Below are positions 46,402 through 58,059 of a stretch of 64,000 nt of DNA, piece after piece (within the stretch, counting starts at the first letter, position 1; each line of letters starts with the position of its first letter). The position numbers and the translations under genes were made by a program. The DNA lies in the NCBI GenBank assembly GCA_025331445.1, contig JAIWNE010000025.1, positions 62,001 to 126,000 on the forward strand, written 5' to 3'. This DNA comes from Blakeslea trispora. Taxonomy: Eukaryota; Mucoromycota; Mucoromycetes; Mucorales; Choanephoraceae. The notes under the pieces are model-generated. The model was not told where the DNA came from, made no database searches, and saw nothing but the letters and a program-made list of their open reading frames with translations.

Positions 46402-46771
46402 GAGAAGATAAGTTGAAAAAAAAGGTTTAATATAGAAAATTCGGTTTTTTTTTTCCTTTTTTTTTTGCTGGGATACAGCATGATAAGTGGCTTATTAAAA
46501 ATTGTCATCTACAACACCATCTATGCAACATAAAGGCTCTTGATGACTTTTATTGAGATTGTCATCCCTAAATAAGAAATATTGCGAATAAAGGTGAACA
46601 GCATTAAAAAAAATGGTTCAGAATTCTCTCCCTTCCTCTCTCTCTTTTCATGTTTTGAAAAGCTACACTATCCAAGTGTACTCCACAAATAAAGAACCAA
46701 TAAATATATATGCGTGCGTTTATTTAATGAGAAGGTTAAAATACATTATATTGAATTAAAATGATAACAAC
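46402..46771. other. spacer between the Elp6 start and the S41 peptidase 3' end
   Basis: Carries the Elp6 upstream region with T-runs near 46445. Nothing else seen. Confidence 0.5.
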
Positions 46772-48816
46772 TTATTCATCTTCTACAAGAGGACATTGAT
46801 CCGACAGAATCACTTTAGCCACATCGGCCCAAAGCTTCTTGATGTCATTGGCATTGTTATCATCGAAATAGATTCGGCAATCAGCATTGATGACACTGTA
46901 TTCAAGCAAATCTGTTTCTTGACCTGTAAACTGCTCAGTGGGCTTGTAGACCTCTCTGAAAGTCCAACCCATATCAGCACGCTCAGGGAAAGGTTGAGGT
47001 GCATCGGGATCATCTTGAAGGCCGAGAATCTCGAGATCCATCAGAAAGCTAGAGAGACGATCACTTTCTCCACCAGGGAAAGAGGCAAATTGCATACGGT
47101 TACCACGGATACCACCTAATCCCATGGCAGGTACCTTGTGAGACAGACGGAGACGAGAGGCTACAATAGCACAGGTAGAGCCACATCGACCATCGGACAG
47201 AATAAGGATATCGGAATTCTTCCATTTCGTGTTATGGAATTTGGGAGCAGAGATCGAATCGGCCCAAGCATCGCAGCTTAATGTGACAGGCTGAGAGAAT
47301 TGGACAGCATCCGATGGACCACGGACATAGGATGTGGTATTCGTGAACCAGCCTTCATCATGGACATCAGAGCTATGATAGTCGAGCCATTTAGTGTTTT
47401 GTGTCTCATAGGCCTTCTTGACCACACGCTCAAGGAAAGGTGAATACTTGATATCAGACAGATAATCAGGAGTGGAGTTGAAGAAAGTGTTGATGATAAA
47501 TTCGCCTGCACAAGCATCACCACCACCATTGGATGAAAGATCCAAGATGATCTTTTCAACGCCTTTCTTTTCAAAGTCTTCGAGTCCCTGAATGAACTCA
47601 TCTGCAAAGGCTTGTCGGTCTGAAGAGGCAATCGAAAAGCTTTGAATGTCAATTACACCTACTTTTTCATTGTTGTCTGTCAACTGAATAAACTCAATGT
47701 AGGGACCACGGCTACTGCTGACGGCATTCATGGCAACAGCCGCTTTACCCCCAGAGTTGAGAGCAAAGACATCACCTTCATACATGGTTCTGAGTTCATG
47801 GATATCATAATGGACATTTCGCTTTGTCATGGTGTTATCTCTTTGATGGGCTGATTGACAAAAATTGGACCAATAGTCGTCTGCATTTTCAAAGTTGGGA
47901 GGTACCTGAGCAACCCATGGTACCTGTACTGTAAAGGGCTCATCATAATCTTCTTGTACTGGCAATGTACCTTCTTTGGCACAACGCATGGTGTAGTTAT
48001 GGAACTCTTGAGCTGGTAAGAAACGATGATATCCTAAATCATCAGCACCATCATCCCAACCATGGAAGTAGCTCTTTGTGTTCATGATGTTGTTGAAACA
48101 GGTATTGACATCTTTGCTTTCACCATTGTTGTTGACTGCATAGTTAGCAATCATGTCCATGGCATCTTCACCATCAATCTCAGTCACTTGGCAGCCTACC
48201 CAAGACTCTTGGGCTTCAGGCCAAACATCGTTTTTGACATAGGCAACATTGGCAATCAAGCGCTTATTTCTGATCAATGCATTCAGTTGAATAGGTTGCC
48301 AGAATATAAATTGACGATAACAAAAAGGTGAATAAGACTAGAAATGGATGTTAAATCAAGTGTAAAATAGGTAAGAGACAACCTACCAAATGAGCATCTT
48401 GCACTTTATCCAACAACAAAGCAATAGCCTCTTGAAATTCTCTATCCGACTTCCAGTTTTGTTTTGAAATCAAGTCAAGGCCAAAAGAGATATTCACAGC
48501 TGGCATCGACAGGCCTTCTACTTGAGGAGGTGAAGCAGCAACATCCTATCCGAAGTGATCAATAACACAGCCTCCACTACAGCTTATCGTATTTTACGTT
48601 AAAGACATAAAGTTCGTTGGTAACTTTTCGAACAGTTTCAATCGTTTGTTTAGCTATTGTCTCATCGAATTTAAAGAAATCGAGGCAGGCTTTTGCTTCA
48701 TGAAAACTAGCTGTCTTGTTGCCTGCAATATGTGCACAAGGATCCTCTGCTGCAAGCACAAGAGCACTAAAGAGTGTCAGAGAACCAAAGAGTCTTTGGC
48801 TTCTTTTTGAAAACAT
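46772..48816 (-). CDS. secreted S41-type serine peptidase
   Basis: Extracellular or cell-wall peptidase of the tail-specific protease family. Exons: 48816 to about 48600, about 48545-48388, and about 48339-46772. It starts MFSKRSQRLFGSLTLFSALVLAAEDPC, a clear signal peptide with cleavage near AAE. Several Asn-x-Ser/Thr sites and cysteines follow. The S41 catalytic core is KIILDLSSNGGGDACAGEF, then SDGRCGSTCAIVASRL, where the Ser of GSTC is the expected nucleophile; a PDZ domain is not obvious. About 640 residues. Similar fungal proteins of this size are annotated as peptidase S41 family; substrate unknown. Confidence 0.85.
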
Positions 48817-49990
48817 AATAAAGGAATGGATTGGAGAAAGAAAGAAAGAAAGAAAAATAAAGTAACCAGAAACAGAAAAATTGAAATTTTAATGGATCTA
48901 TTTTTAAACACACTTAATTATCGCTTGTAACTCAGTAACCTGAAAAAAGAAACGAGAACTTGCGCTGAGAGCTATTTACAGTAGGAAGGAAAACAATTGA
49001 GGCTAGTTGCTTTGTTGTACTGCTTTTAGCATGAATTCATCTGGCCTTTTATGTCATCCATGAGCAAATCACTGTTATCTTGACCCACCCCTTTTGGGAG
49101 CAAGAACAGACTTGATCTCAATCTCGAGTGCTTATATCAAGTAGAGGCTTGATGAAGAATGGATTGAGAAAGCATATTCTCCCTCTCAGCAAAAACAAAA
49201 AGAACACAGACAAAAGGCATCACAACTCATGATTGCCTGAGACTTGTTGATGATGTCTCAAAGAATCATCCTGAAATGAAGGGTCATTTACCTGTTTGAT
49301 AGACAATGCTCCCAAGTTAACTAGAGTTGAATAAATCTCATGAGCATAGATGTATCTATTTACTAAATCCTTTGAGCTCAGTCCGATCTAACAGTTTTAG
49401 TCAAGGATGGTGCGAAAGAGAGGTCTGTTAAAAAGAGGCACGCTTTCTATTCATGCTTGCAACAGTCCATCTTCTTTAAGATTCATCCGTTATTCTGTGA
49501 GACGTCTTGATGGCTTGAATTGTCTTTTTAGTTGATAAAAATGCGGCATCTTTTTTTTTTTTTTGGTTATTTGACTTCTGCCTTTGAAATAGAACCAACT
49601 GTTTATTGTGTTGATGATTTGTGCAAAATAGAACGAGATGATCATACTGATTGTAGTTGTTGACTAAATGCGAATAAATAGAATAGATGTTTATAAAATA
49701 TAAAGGAAAGAAGAAAATGAAAAAGTATCGTGTCTGTAGAATTATGTTGTTATTTGTAGTGTAGGTTTTCAAAATAGTAAAATAACAAAATCCTGTGATT
49801 TCCGAATAAAATACATGAATTCGAAATAACAAGTTTTCTTTGATTGGCTTATGACTCTCATTTAAGCCCCTACTCGTTTTGACTCTTAAACTGACACTGA
49901 AATTATCAATGTACTTTGCTCTTTTTTCTTGTTTTTTTTTCCTCTACTTGTAGACACATACTCCCTTTGTACCTATACAACTGTATTGGT
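48817..49990. other. divergent intergenic region, no gene seen
   Basis: Lies between two genes pointing away from each other, so it should hold both promoters. A GAAA repeat near 48838-48856 and pyrimidine-rich DNA before 49991 are the only marked features. Confidence 0.5.
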
Positions 49991-52900
49991 ATGCCCTTTT
50001 CTTTCTTGAGAACCGCATCTCGTTCAACTGATTCGCAATACGAACTCGTTCAGGTCCAAAGCATAGATAACTTTATGATGCTTATGGACGCTCGAAACAG
50101 CCTAAGCAATATCTTGGAAAATGAAGATGATGATAACAGTAGCACAAGCAGCACAAGTTCAAGCATAAGAAACGAGGCTGTCAACTATAGTTATCAAAAG
50201 GAGGATGAAGGGGAAGAAGGTGAATCGAATACCCCTTTTTTGCGTGGATCAATAGAGCAACCAAGAGATGTAGAAGCAGGAGATAGGTTGCATAGAAAAG
50301 TGAGTATGTCAATGCGAAATTGAAAAGAGAAAGGACATCCAATTGATCCACATCTTTTTCTTCTTGGTCAGAGAAGCAAGCAGGGGATGGGAAAATGGAT
50401 ATGTATGGCTTTTCTGTTATTTATTTTAGTATTTTGGTTGGCTTGGACTATTGGCATAGGCCAATATGGATATGGTAGGATAATTGTGGATTCAAAAAAA
50501 AAAAGGAGAGAGAGTCTCAAAAAAGTATCTACTTTAGCTGAAAATGTAGAGGCACCCTTCAGCTCCAAAAAACATATTGATTTACCAGATTTATTCAATA
50601 CTTCGTTTGACATTGTAAAGCCTATCATACCTTGGGCAAGAAATGGTAACACAAGTTGATACTATGGCTATAAAGTGTTCTTGCCTTGCTAAGTAGCTTT
50701 TTTCTTAGATCCTCGTGATGGTGTTTTTTCATACATTGAACCCGTTACAAATGATGTTGTCTTACAATCTGTTGAAGATGGAATAGCGCAAGTCTTGATA
50801 AATGGCAGTAATCTGGTAAGTTGATTTCGACTTGTTTATGCACGAGATGAAAAGAATAATGGCAGTGCTTTTTATAAAACTAGAAAGTAAACAACCAGAC
50901 CTTGGATGTTCAACAATTCGAAGTATCGTCAGACACACAATATGTTTTATTAAAGACAAATATAACTCAGGTACAAAAGAAAGCCCTTAAAAAAATACGT
51001 AAATCTTAATTTTAATACCATTCAAGCAATGGCGTTATTCAAGTGTCTTCAATGCCTATATATACCGCGTGATGGACAAGCATTTATTTTCGCTCACTAA
51101 CCAATCGACAATTGATTTGCCACCTAGTATTTCTTATGCAGTCTGGAGCCCTAGTGGTCATCAGTTGGTAAATAAGCACTACTGTACTTCTCCAGTCGAT
51201 TGACTCTAAAAATATCTATTATTTAGGCTTATGTTCTTGGCAATGAAATATTTATAACTGACTTACAAAACACAACGCGTATCACCTTTGATGGATCACC
51301 TACAGTCTTTCATGGTGTGCCTGATTGGGTATATGAAGAAGAAATATTCAACAAAGATTATGCGATGTGGTGGTCACCAGACTCAACACATCTTGCTTAT
51401 CTGAGATTTGATGACACGGCAGTACCTGAATACCATATCCAGTATTACACTCTAAACAACGATACATATCCTAACGAGAAAAGTATTAAATATCCCAAGG
51501 TATATATATAAATGTATATGTATATATCCACGGATGAAGAGAATGATAATTTTTAATCAGTAAAGCTAAATGTTAGGCTGGTTCGCCCAATCCTCTCGTG
51601 TCCCTTCATATATATTCGAAATTAACAAATACAACCGTTTCAGTCACCAACAGTTCAACATCCAACGATACGTTAACCACAACAACGGATTCATTTGAAT
51701 TTTCGGAAAAGGACAGATTGATTACGGATGTAGCCTGGGCAACAAAGACACATTCGCACCTGTTGTTTAAGCAAACGAATCGCAAACAAGACATTGAGGT
51801 GACTAATCTTGTCATTCTTAACTCATCCAATCCGAATTCAACCCACATTAAGCATGTCCGTACATATAAACCCAGCGATGGAGGCTGGATTGATTCGGCT
51901 CAGACAATGATTTATATACCCAATCAGAAGCCTGGTGATACAACCATACGCTATCTGGATATTATTGATAATGGCAAAGGATTCATGCATTTGGCTGTCT
52001 TGAGAGCGACAGATTCAAAATTGCGATCACCTCATTGGCTTACATTTGGACCATGGGAAGTGATTCCTGGTAGTGTTGTTGTTGATAGAAAACGTCAACT
52101 AGTACACTACATCTCTACAGAGAAATCCCATTTAGAACGACACCTCTATTCTATCAAATTAGATCATCCAAAACCTATCAAAACAAAGACATGCATTACA
52201 TGCCCTAGTAACCCAGAAGATCATGCGTATTATGAAGCCGAATTCTCGTCCTACGCTGGATATTATGTTTTGCATTATCTCGGTCCTGATATTCCTAGCA
52301 GTACACTGAAGCGAGTCGATGATAGCTCATTTGAATTGATATTAGCAGACAATTTAGCACTAAAAGATGCCCTTAAAGAGTATGAGCTTCCTCGGACCCG
52401 TATGGTTTCCGTAAAGAGCGGAGGCGTGAATATGGATGCGATGGAGATAGTACCACCCAACTTTGACGCAGCCAAGAAGTATCCGGTTCTGTTCCATGTC
52501 TATGGAGGACCAGGATCTCAATTAGCAACTTACCAATTTGAATTATCATGGAATACCTTTTTAGCCAGTAAGCTAGGTTATATCATAGTTACTGTAAGTA
52601 TTTCTCCTTTTTATTTTTGCTCTCTTAAAATGATAGCAATTAAAAAAAGAAAGCATTTAGGTAGATGGAAGAGGGACAGGTTTCAAGGGAAGAAAGTATC
52701 GATCTAGTGTTCGAAAAAGGCTAGGAGAGCTTGAATCAATTGATCAAATTAATGCTGCTAAACATTGGGCATCCCTTGAGTATGTAGATTCCTCGCGTAT
52801 TGCTATCTGGGGCTGGGTAAGGGAAAAAAATTGATAGATTGTTTGGTTTACCTATTCATTCATTTACTGTAGTCTTTTGGAGGTTATTTAACTACCAAGG

Positions 52901-53478
52901 TGATTGAGGCCAACAGTGGCGTATTTTCAGCCGGTATGGCTGTTGCGCCAGTTACTGATTGGCGATTCTATGACTCGATCTACAGCGAGAGATACATGTT
53001 AACTCCCGAGGAAAATCCGGATGGATATGCACAGAGTGCAATCAGCAATATGACTGGATTTGAAGACACAAGATACCTTTTAGTTCATGGTACCAGCGAT
53101 GACAATGGTAAGCCATCTTCGAGTGTTTGATTCACTTTTATGCAATCACATTTTCTCATGGCATTTTTCTTCTTGTTTGATTACAGTTCATTTCCAGAAT
53201 TCAGCTACCTTGGTGGATAAACTTACAAGAGCCAACATTCATAACTATCAAGTACAATATTATACCGATAATGATCATACTATTCAATACCATGATGCGC
53301 ACCAAAATGTATATCATTTGCTTACAAAGTTTCTTTGGGAAAGGTAATGTAAAGAGAAAGTTGAATAGTTGCAACTTATCTGATTTAATCTTTTTTTTTC
53401 AGCTTTGGTGGTGAAGAATACCAACATGTTCGAACAGAATTAAATGGTCATTTTGCAGGACCTATCGGATCTCATTGA
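49991..53478 (+). CDS. membrane dipeptidyl aminopeptidase (DPP IV/DPAP, S9B family)
   Basis: Type II membrane serine peptidase that removes X-Pro/X-Ala dipeptides, Golgi- or vacuole-bound in yeasts (Ste13/Dap2). The start at 49991 gives a Ser/Asp-rich cytosolic tail, then the anchor [20 protein letters not shown]. The first exon is 49991-50299 and the second begins 50372; about eleven exons in all. The beta-propeller has DWVYEEEIF, the DPP IV dipeptide-binding Glu-Glu motif. The catalytic domain has [19 protein letters not shown], the nucleophile elbow GWSFGG (usual GWSYGG), HGTSDDNVHF (Asp) and DNDHTI (His). The catalytic triad is present, so an active enzyme is expected. Confidence 0.92.
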
Positions 53479-53591
53479 TACTGATCATTCTGTATATTAA
53501 TTTGACTAATTGAAACAATTTTATTATATCCCCCTCTCTCTTTTTTCTTTGAACTGAATAGTCAAATAAACAAAAACTTGGTTTATTACTG

Positions 53592-55922
53592 TTAAGCAGA
53601 TGAATTATGACGACGCTTAAGAAACTCAAGAACTGCCTTTGTACCTTGTTCTACAACTGCAGGGCGAGGTACTCTAAATCTGTGGAGAGAAAAAGAATCA
53701 ATTCCTGGTTGCCTAAAAAAAAATGTTATTCACTTGCCTGTTACCAAAAACAATCAGTTCCTTCAATGATTCTAAAGTAGAAAGACCAGAGGGCAATGAT
53801 CCAATGTCATTGTTGCTTAAATCAAGGATTTCTAACCTTTGGTTAAATGGCTTTTCAGTTAAATCATCCAACTTGTTAGAGCTTGCCAAAAAGATACGTA
53901 GTGAAGGTAAACCAACGGCCATGGTATCAGGTAAAGTAGTAAGCGCATTATGGCTTAAGGATAGTTCTTCTAGTTTTGGAAAGGAAATTTGATGAGAGTT
54001 GCATTCAAGTGTTTTGATACGATTATTATTTAGTTTGAGTGTCTTGAGTTGTTGGAAAACGATATTTTCGATAGAAAATGAAAAACTCGAAAGGCGGTTG
54101 TGATCCAAGACAAGTGTCACTAAGAAATCAGAAAGTCCGTGTAGTAGAGAAGGAAACACAGTCAACTGGTTATGATCAAGCATAATAGTGCCTGGTACAT
54201 CCTGTTGCAATTGGAGTTCTTGCTCGGAAACTTCATTCAACTGTTTGTTTGATAAATCAAGACGTTGAGCCAAATTCACTTTACGTTCGAATTGCTGACT
54301 CATCTCTTCCACTACGCTGACATGCATATTAGCAAGAGCATCTTGTTGCTGTGAATCATTCTCTTGTAATTGTTGCTGCTGATAGTTGCTTCTTAAAGAT
54401 TCAATCAACTGTGTTGGTGTCATAGACGTAAAAGAGCGCATCGGGTTTCCTTCGCAGTGAACAATCTTGAGAAAGTCTAGTTTACCCAATTCATAAGGCA
54501 ATGTACGTAGTTGATTACCCCGCACATCTAAGCGAGTGAGTTGAGTGAGATGAATGATTGCAGTAGGTATATTTTGAAGCTGATTCGACGACACGTCCAA
54601 TGTCTGCAGTTGAGGAGTATTCACCAACCCTCCAAGGCCAGCCTCATTTAACTTGTTGGTTGATAGAACCAACTCCACTAACTTTGGTAGAACAACTTGC
54701 GTCTGATCCCCCTCCACCATTGTCAAAATCGAGTTTTTGCTTGCATTTAATCGAACAAGAGCATTCAAAACAATGGTAGCTTCACTGTGGCGAACAGCTA
54801 TGGATACATCAAGTTAGATCCTCCAATGGATACCATCTATTCTTCTCACTTTTATTTTTCTTTTTACCTGGAAATAGACACATGAGTCTATTCTGACTGA
54901 TATCAAGATCCTGTAAGCGTTTCCAGTTTCTGAAAGCCACAGGCAGTTCCTCCAACTCATTATAGCTAACGTTGAGCTTGGACAGATTGGAACCGTCTGA
55001 AAATTCGATACCATTAATATTGTTGTGACTTAAGTCCAACATTTCAATTGTATTTGATTTGACTACAACAGTTCCTTTTAGTTGATTATGCGACATGTCA
55101 AGCTGCCTAAGTTGCTTGAGCTCAAGAAGAACAGACGGAACGCTTTCAAAGTTGTTGTAAGGAAGGTAGATGTTAGTCAAATTTTGGATCAATTGAAGAC
55201 TGTCTGGGAGACTGCTTAGCTTGTTGTCTCGAAGCTATAATCAATATGTTTTAGTTTTCAGTTGTTACCACAAACATTTTGCTGTCTTACATCAAGTTTT
55301 TCTAAAGCACCAAATTCTTCGCCAAGTCTTTCATCGATCTCGACTATGCTATTATCGCCAGCGATAAACTGTGTCAATTCAACATTGTCATACCAAGCAT
55401 CTCCTGAAGATGTAAAATCAACGACAATCGATTTTGGATCCACATGGTACCTAAAAAGAATTATGTCAGTCAAGAAATTCCGATAGATTACAAGGACAAG
55501 GTCTACATGTTTAACACTTCATCAGGTATCTTTGTCAGGCCGCGACTTGAGATGTTCAATTTACCCGAGGATTTTGCTTGCTTGATTATGATTTGAATGT
55601 TTCGTATACTTGTTTCAGGCTTTTTGTCCTGAGTTTTACCTCCATAACGTTCAGCACCTGTCATGAAATTGCCTTTCTTTTTTGGTTCTTCCTCAACTTT
55701 GTTTGCTTTTGTAGCCATTCGTGCTCTCTGTTGCGCCATGAAGGCTCTGACACCATCACTCGCGCCTACAACAGTTTTTGCACCTGACTTTGAAGGTTTA
55801 GGTTCTGTCTCGGCAGGTTTACTTTGGGACGTTACTAGCCTTGTGTCGTTTTGCTTCTGAGTCCGAAGCATAGAGGCTTTTGTGGGTCTCGGTTGAACAG
55901 TTTTTTTAGGTTGGGTTGACAT
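53592..55922 (-). CDS. leucine-rich repeat protein, LRRC40-like
   Basis: Scaffold-type LRR protein found across eukaryotes, role poorly known. Exons run from MSTQPKKTVQPRPTKASM (55922) to the stop at 53592. The N-terminus is basic and disordered with AFMAQQRARMATK and GKLNISSRGLTKIPDEVLNM. LRRs follow throughout, e.g. TNIYLPYNNFESVPSVLLEL, LRQLDMSHNQLKG, TLDVSSNQLQNIPTAI, TRLDVRGNQLRTLPYEL, RLDLSNKQLNEVSE, EILDLSNNDIGSLPSGL. The end FRVPRPAVVEQGTKAVLEFL matches the distinctive LRRC40 tail. A Gln-rich insert lies near 54360. The typical 'RGLxxIP ... GN' phasing favours LRRC40 over other LRR families. Confidence 0.87.
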
Positions 55923-56289
55923 TATGGAGTAATGAGTGGAAACCTTTTTTTTTTTTCTTTCTTTCTTCCTTATTTTTCACTTTGCATCGGATTTTCAAAT
56001 CCATAAAGCATTAGTTTCTTTTTTGGATAGATTTCGGGCATTCGGATCAGATGGCAATTGCTCCTCAAGTGAAGATCTTCAACAAGTCTTGGTTTAGCTC
56101 GCTTTGGTCTCTAGAACTATTTCATTCCTGTCTTGAAAATACAAGACATATATTCCAGAAAAAAAAAGTACTAAAACGTGGTGATTTTAAGCAGGTTTAA
56201 TAAATAGCCAGCTAAGCAAACTATGTCTTTCTATTGCAAATACATGTAGTCTATTAAAAATAATCTTAAGAGGTCTGTCTCAATAAATG
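55923..56289. other. spacer between the LRRC40-like start and the Pus4 3' end
   Basis: Upstream region of the LRR gene with a T-run at about 55946; no gene seen. Confidence 0.5.
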
Positions 56290-57272
56290 CTATTCTTGTG
56301 TTGTGAATATCATTCTTTTGAGACAGACATCTAATCCAAAGGAACTATCAAGTAACAATGCATCCTTCAACCCAAATTGCCCTTGTTGAGTTCTTTCGAG
56401 CTCTGTCATATGCGCTTGTGTTTCCATAGCAATGGCTAGATCATGAACTAAGCTTCTCATGTAAGTGCCTCCACTACAAACTACACGCAACACGCACGTC
56501 TTGCGCTCAGGATCAAAATGAACTAAATCTAATTGATCTATGGTAACTGTACGTGGTTTTATAGGCTCTGGTAGCTCTAGATTCTGTCTAGCATAGTCAT
56601 AAAGTCTTTTTCCTTTAACTCTGAGAGCAGAATAACTAGATGGTATAGCGTTAGATCAGTGAAAGAAATACGATTTGATTTTACTTACATAGGAGGTACT
56701 TGACTAATTTGGCCTCGAAATAGAGGCAATGTCTGCTCTACAAGATGGCTAGTCAAATGCTCTGTTTTGCCTAACTGAACTATTTTCCCCTCTGCATCAT
56801 ATGTATCTGTGCTCAGCCCAAATTGGCTGGTAACCATGTACTCCTAACTTATCATTTAATATGCCAAATCAAGCATTTGTTTGTTTTGCGATCAACCTTT
56901 GAGCCCTGGAGAAAGCGATCCATTTTTTTACAACCCTTTCCAACCCCAAGCACTACATAAATTTACAATCAATGTATTACTTTTGATACTTTTTTTTTAG
57001 CTCACCTAACACTCCCTTTGCCATAGGATCCTAACAAAAAATTGTTTGAGAAAAACCATGCATGACCTTATCTAACAAAAGATTACCAAAGTTCCCCCAT
57101 GGCCTATTTTGAGCTGATCTTTTTGTTTCAACTTTGGTAAATCTGTCTTGTGTTGGTTGATCCAAAGATCGCTTGACAATCTCTCTTTCGCAACATCAAC
57201 AGCTTTTCTAGAAGTCCAGCCTTTTGGCTTATAAACAGAAAAAACTCCGTCGAGAGCGTATCGAAGTGACAT
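56290..57272 (-). CDS. PUS4: tRNA pseudouridine-55 synthase (TruB/Pus4)
   Basis: Makes the conserved pseudouridine 55 of the tRNA T-arm, in nucleus and mitochondria in yeast. Exons run from MSLRYALDGVFSVYKPKGW (57272); the TruB signature GHGGTL ... DPMAKGVLVLGVGKGCK is split by an intron, and its Asp (DPMA) is the catalytic residue. Then come SQVPPSYSALRVKGKRLYDYA and VCSGGTYMRSLVHDLA, both typical of TruB. The end is CLKRMIFTTQE. Four or five exons with short introns; about 270 residues plus, shorter than yeast Pus4 because extensions are missing. Confidence 0.9.
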
Positions 57273-57325
57273 TCTGTGCAGTTATTTTAGAGGCAGAGGA
57301 AAATAAGGAGCTGTTTATTGTCATT

Positions 57326-58058
57326 TTAAGAACAAGCGGTTTTTCTCGAAAAGGAAGAAGTCCTTCTTTCAACTTCAGATACCGACATGTTGTGTTCTGA
57401 CGCCAATTGACGTTTTAGGAGATCCTCACCTACTTGTATGTGCTGCTGATTGAGAAGTTCAGAATTTGACATGACTTGACGAAATTTATTTGCAATCATC
57501 ATAGCATCTGGTGCACTTAATATGATCTTCTCTTTTTGCTGCTGCTCCTGCCGTTCTTGTTGCTTCTTATGTTTCTGCATATTCTTGTAAAGCCAAACAA
57601 TAATACAAGTTGCTGCAATTGCCAAAAAAGAGCTCACCATTACAATGACAATAATCCATTGGTGAGAAAATATGTCTCTATCAATGACGATGGGGATCGG
57701 TGATGATTCTATCAAGGTATGTTAGGTTATTCTCATTTTTTTTGTTTCGTTTTTTTTTTTTTTTTGACTTACGTACGACCTGCAGCTCGACATAGGCTGT
57801 GGTAGTAAGATTGATGTCATTTGATGTTGGATCTAGTTTTCGATCGCGACCTAGTAAAAAGACATAAACAGTCCATGTCAAATTGCTTGAGCCACTAGGT
57901 AGAGGAGTGGGGAACCAGTCATCGGTGACTTGTACATCAAATGAGCTGTTTGTGTTTGTCAAGTTAAACCATGATTTGATAGTACGCCTTCGCTGCTCTG
58001 CCTGCCTTGATATAGTCAACAAATGAATATCGAAAGTTGAAGTTTGGCTCTAAATTGT
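57326..58058 (-). CDS. single-pass membrane protein of unknown function
   Basis: The last exon (about 57715-57326) codes for a transmembrane helix (WIIVIVMVSSFLAIAATCIIVWLY) followed by a Lys/Gln-rich cytosolic coil (NMQKHKKQQERQEQQQKEK) and a tail with SELLNQQHIQVGEDLLKRQ. The exon before (from about 58058, preceded by an acceptor-like CAATTTAG) codes for an extracellular-looking part with Asn-x-Ser/Thr sites (NLTNTNSS, NLTWTVYVFLLG). The first exon with a signal peptide was not fixed; a frame at about 58200-58140 (MMKIKALLCFRIL) is one candidate. No family recognised. Confidence 0.6.
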
Positions 58059-58059
58059 T

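Noticed and set aside
49476..49832. 118-codon minus ORF
   Set aside because: Phe/Ile/Lys/Asn-rich AT-noise frame without domain or splice context.
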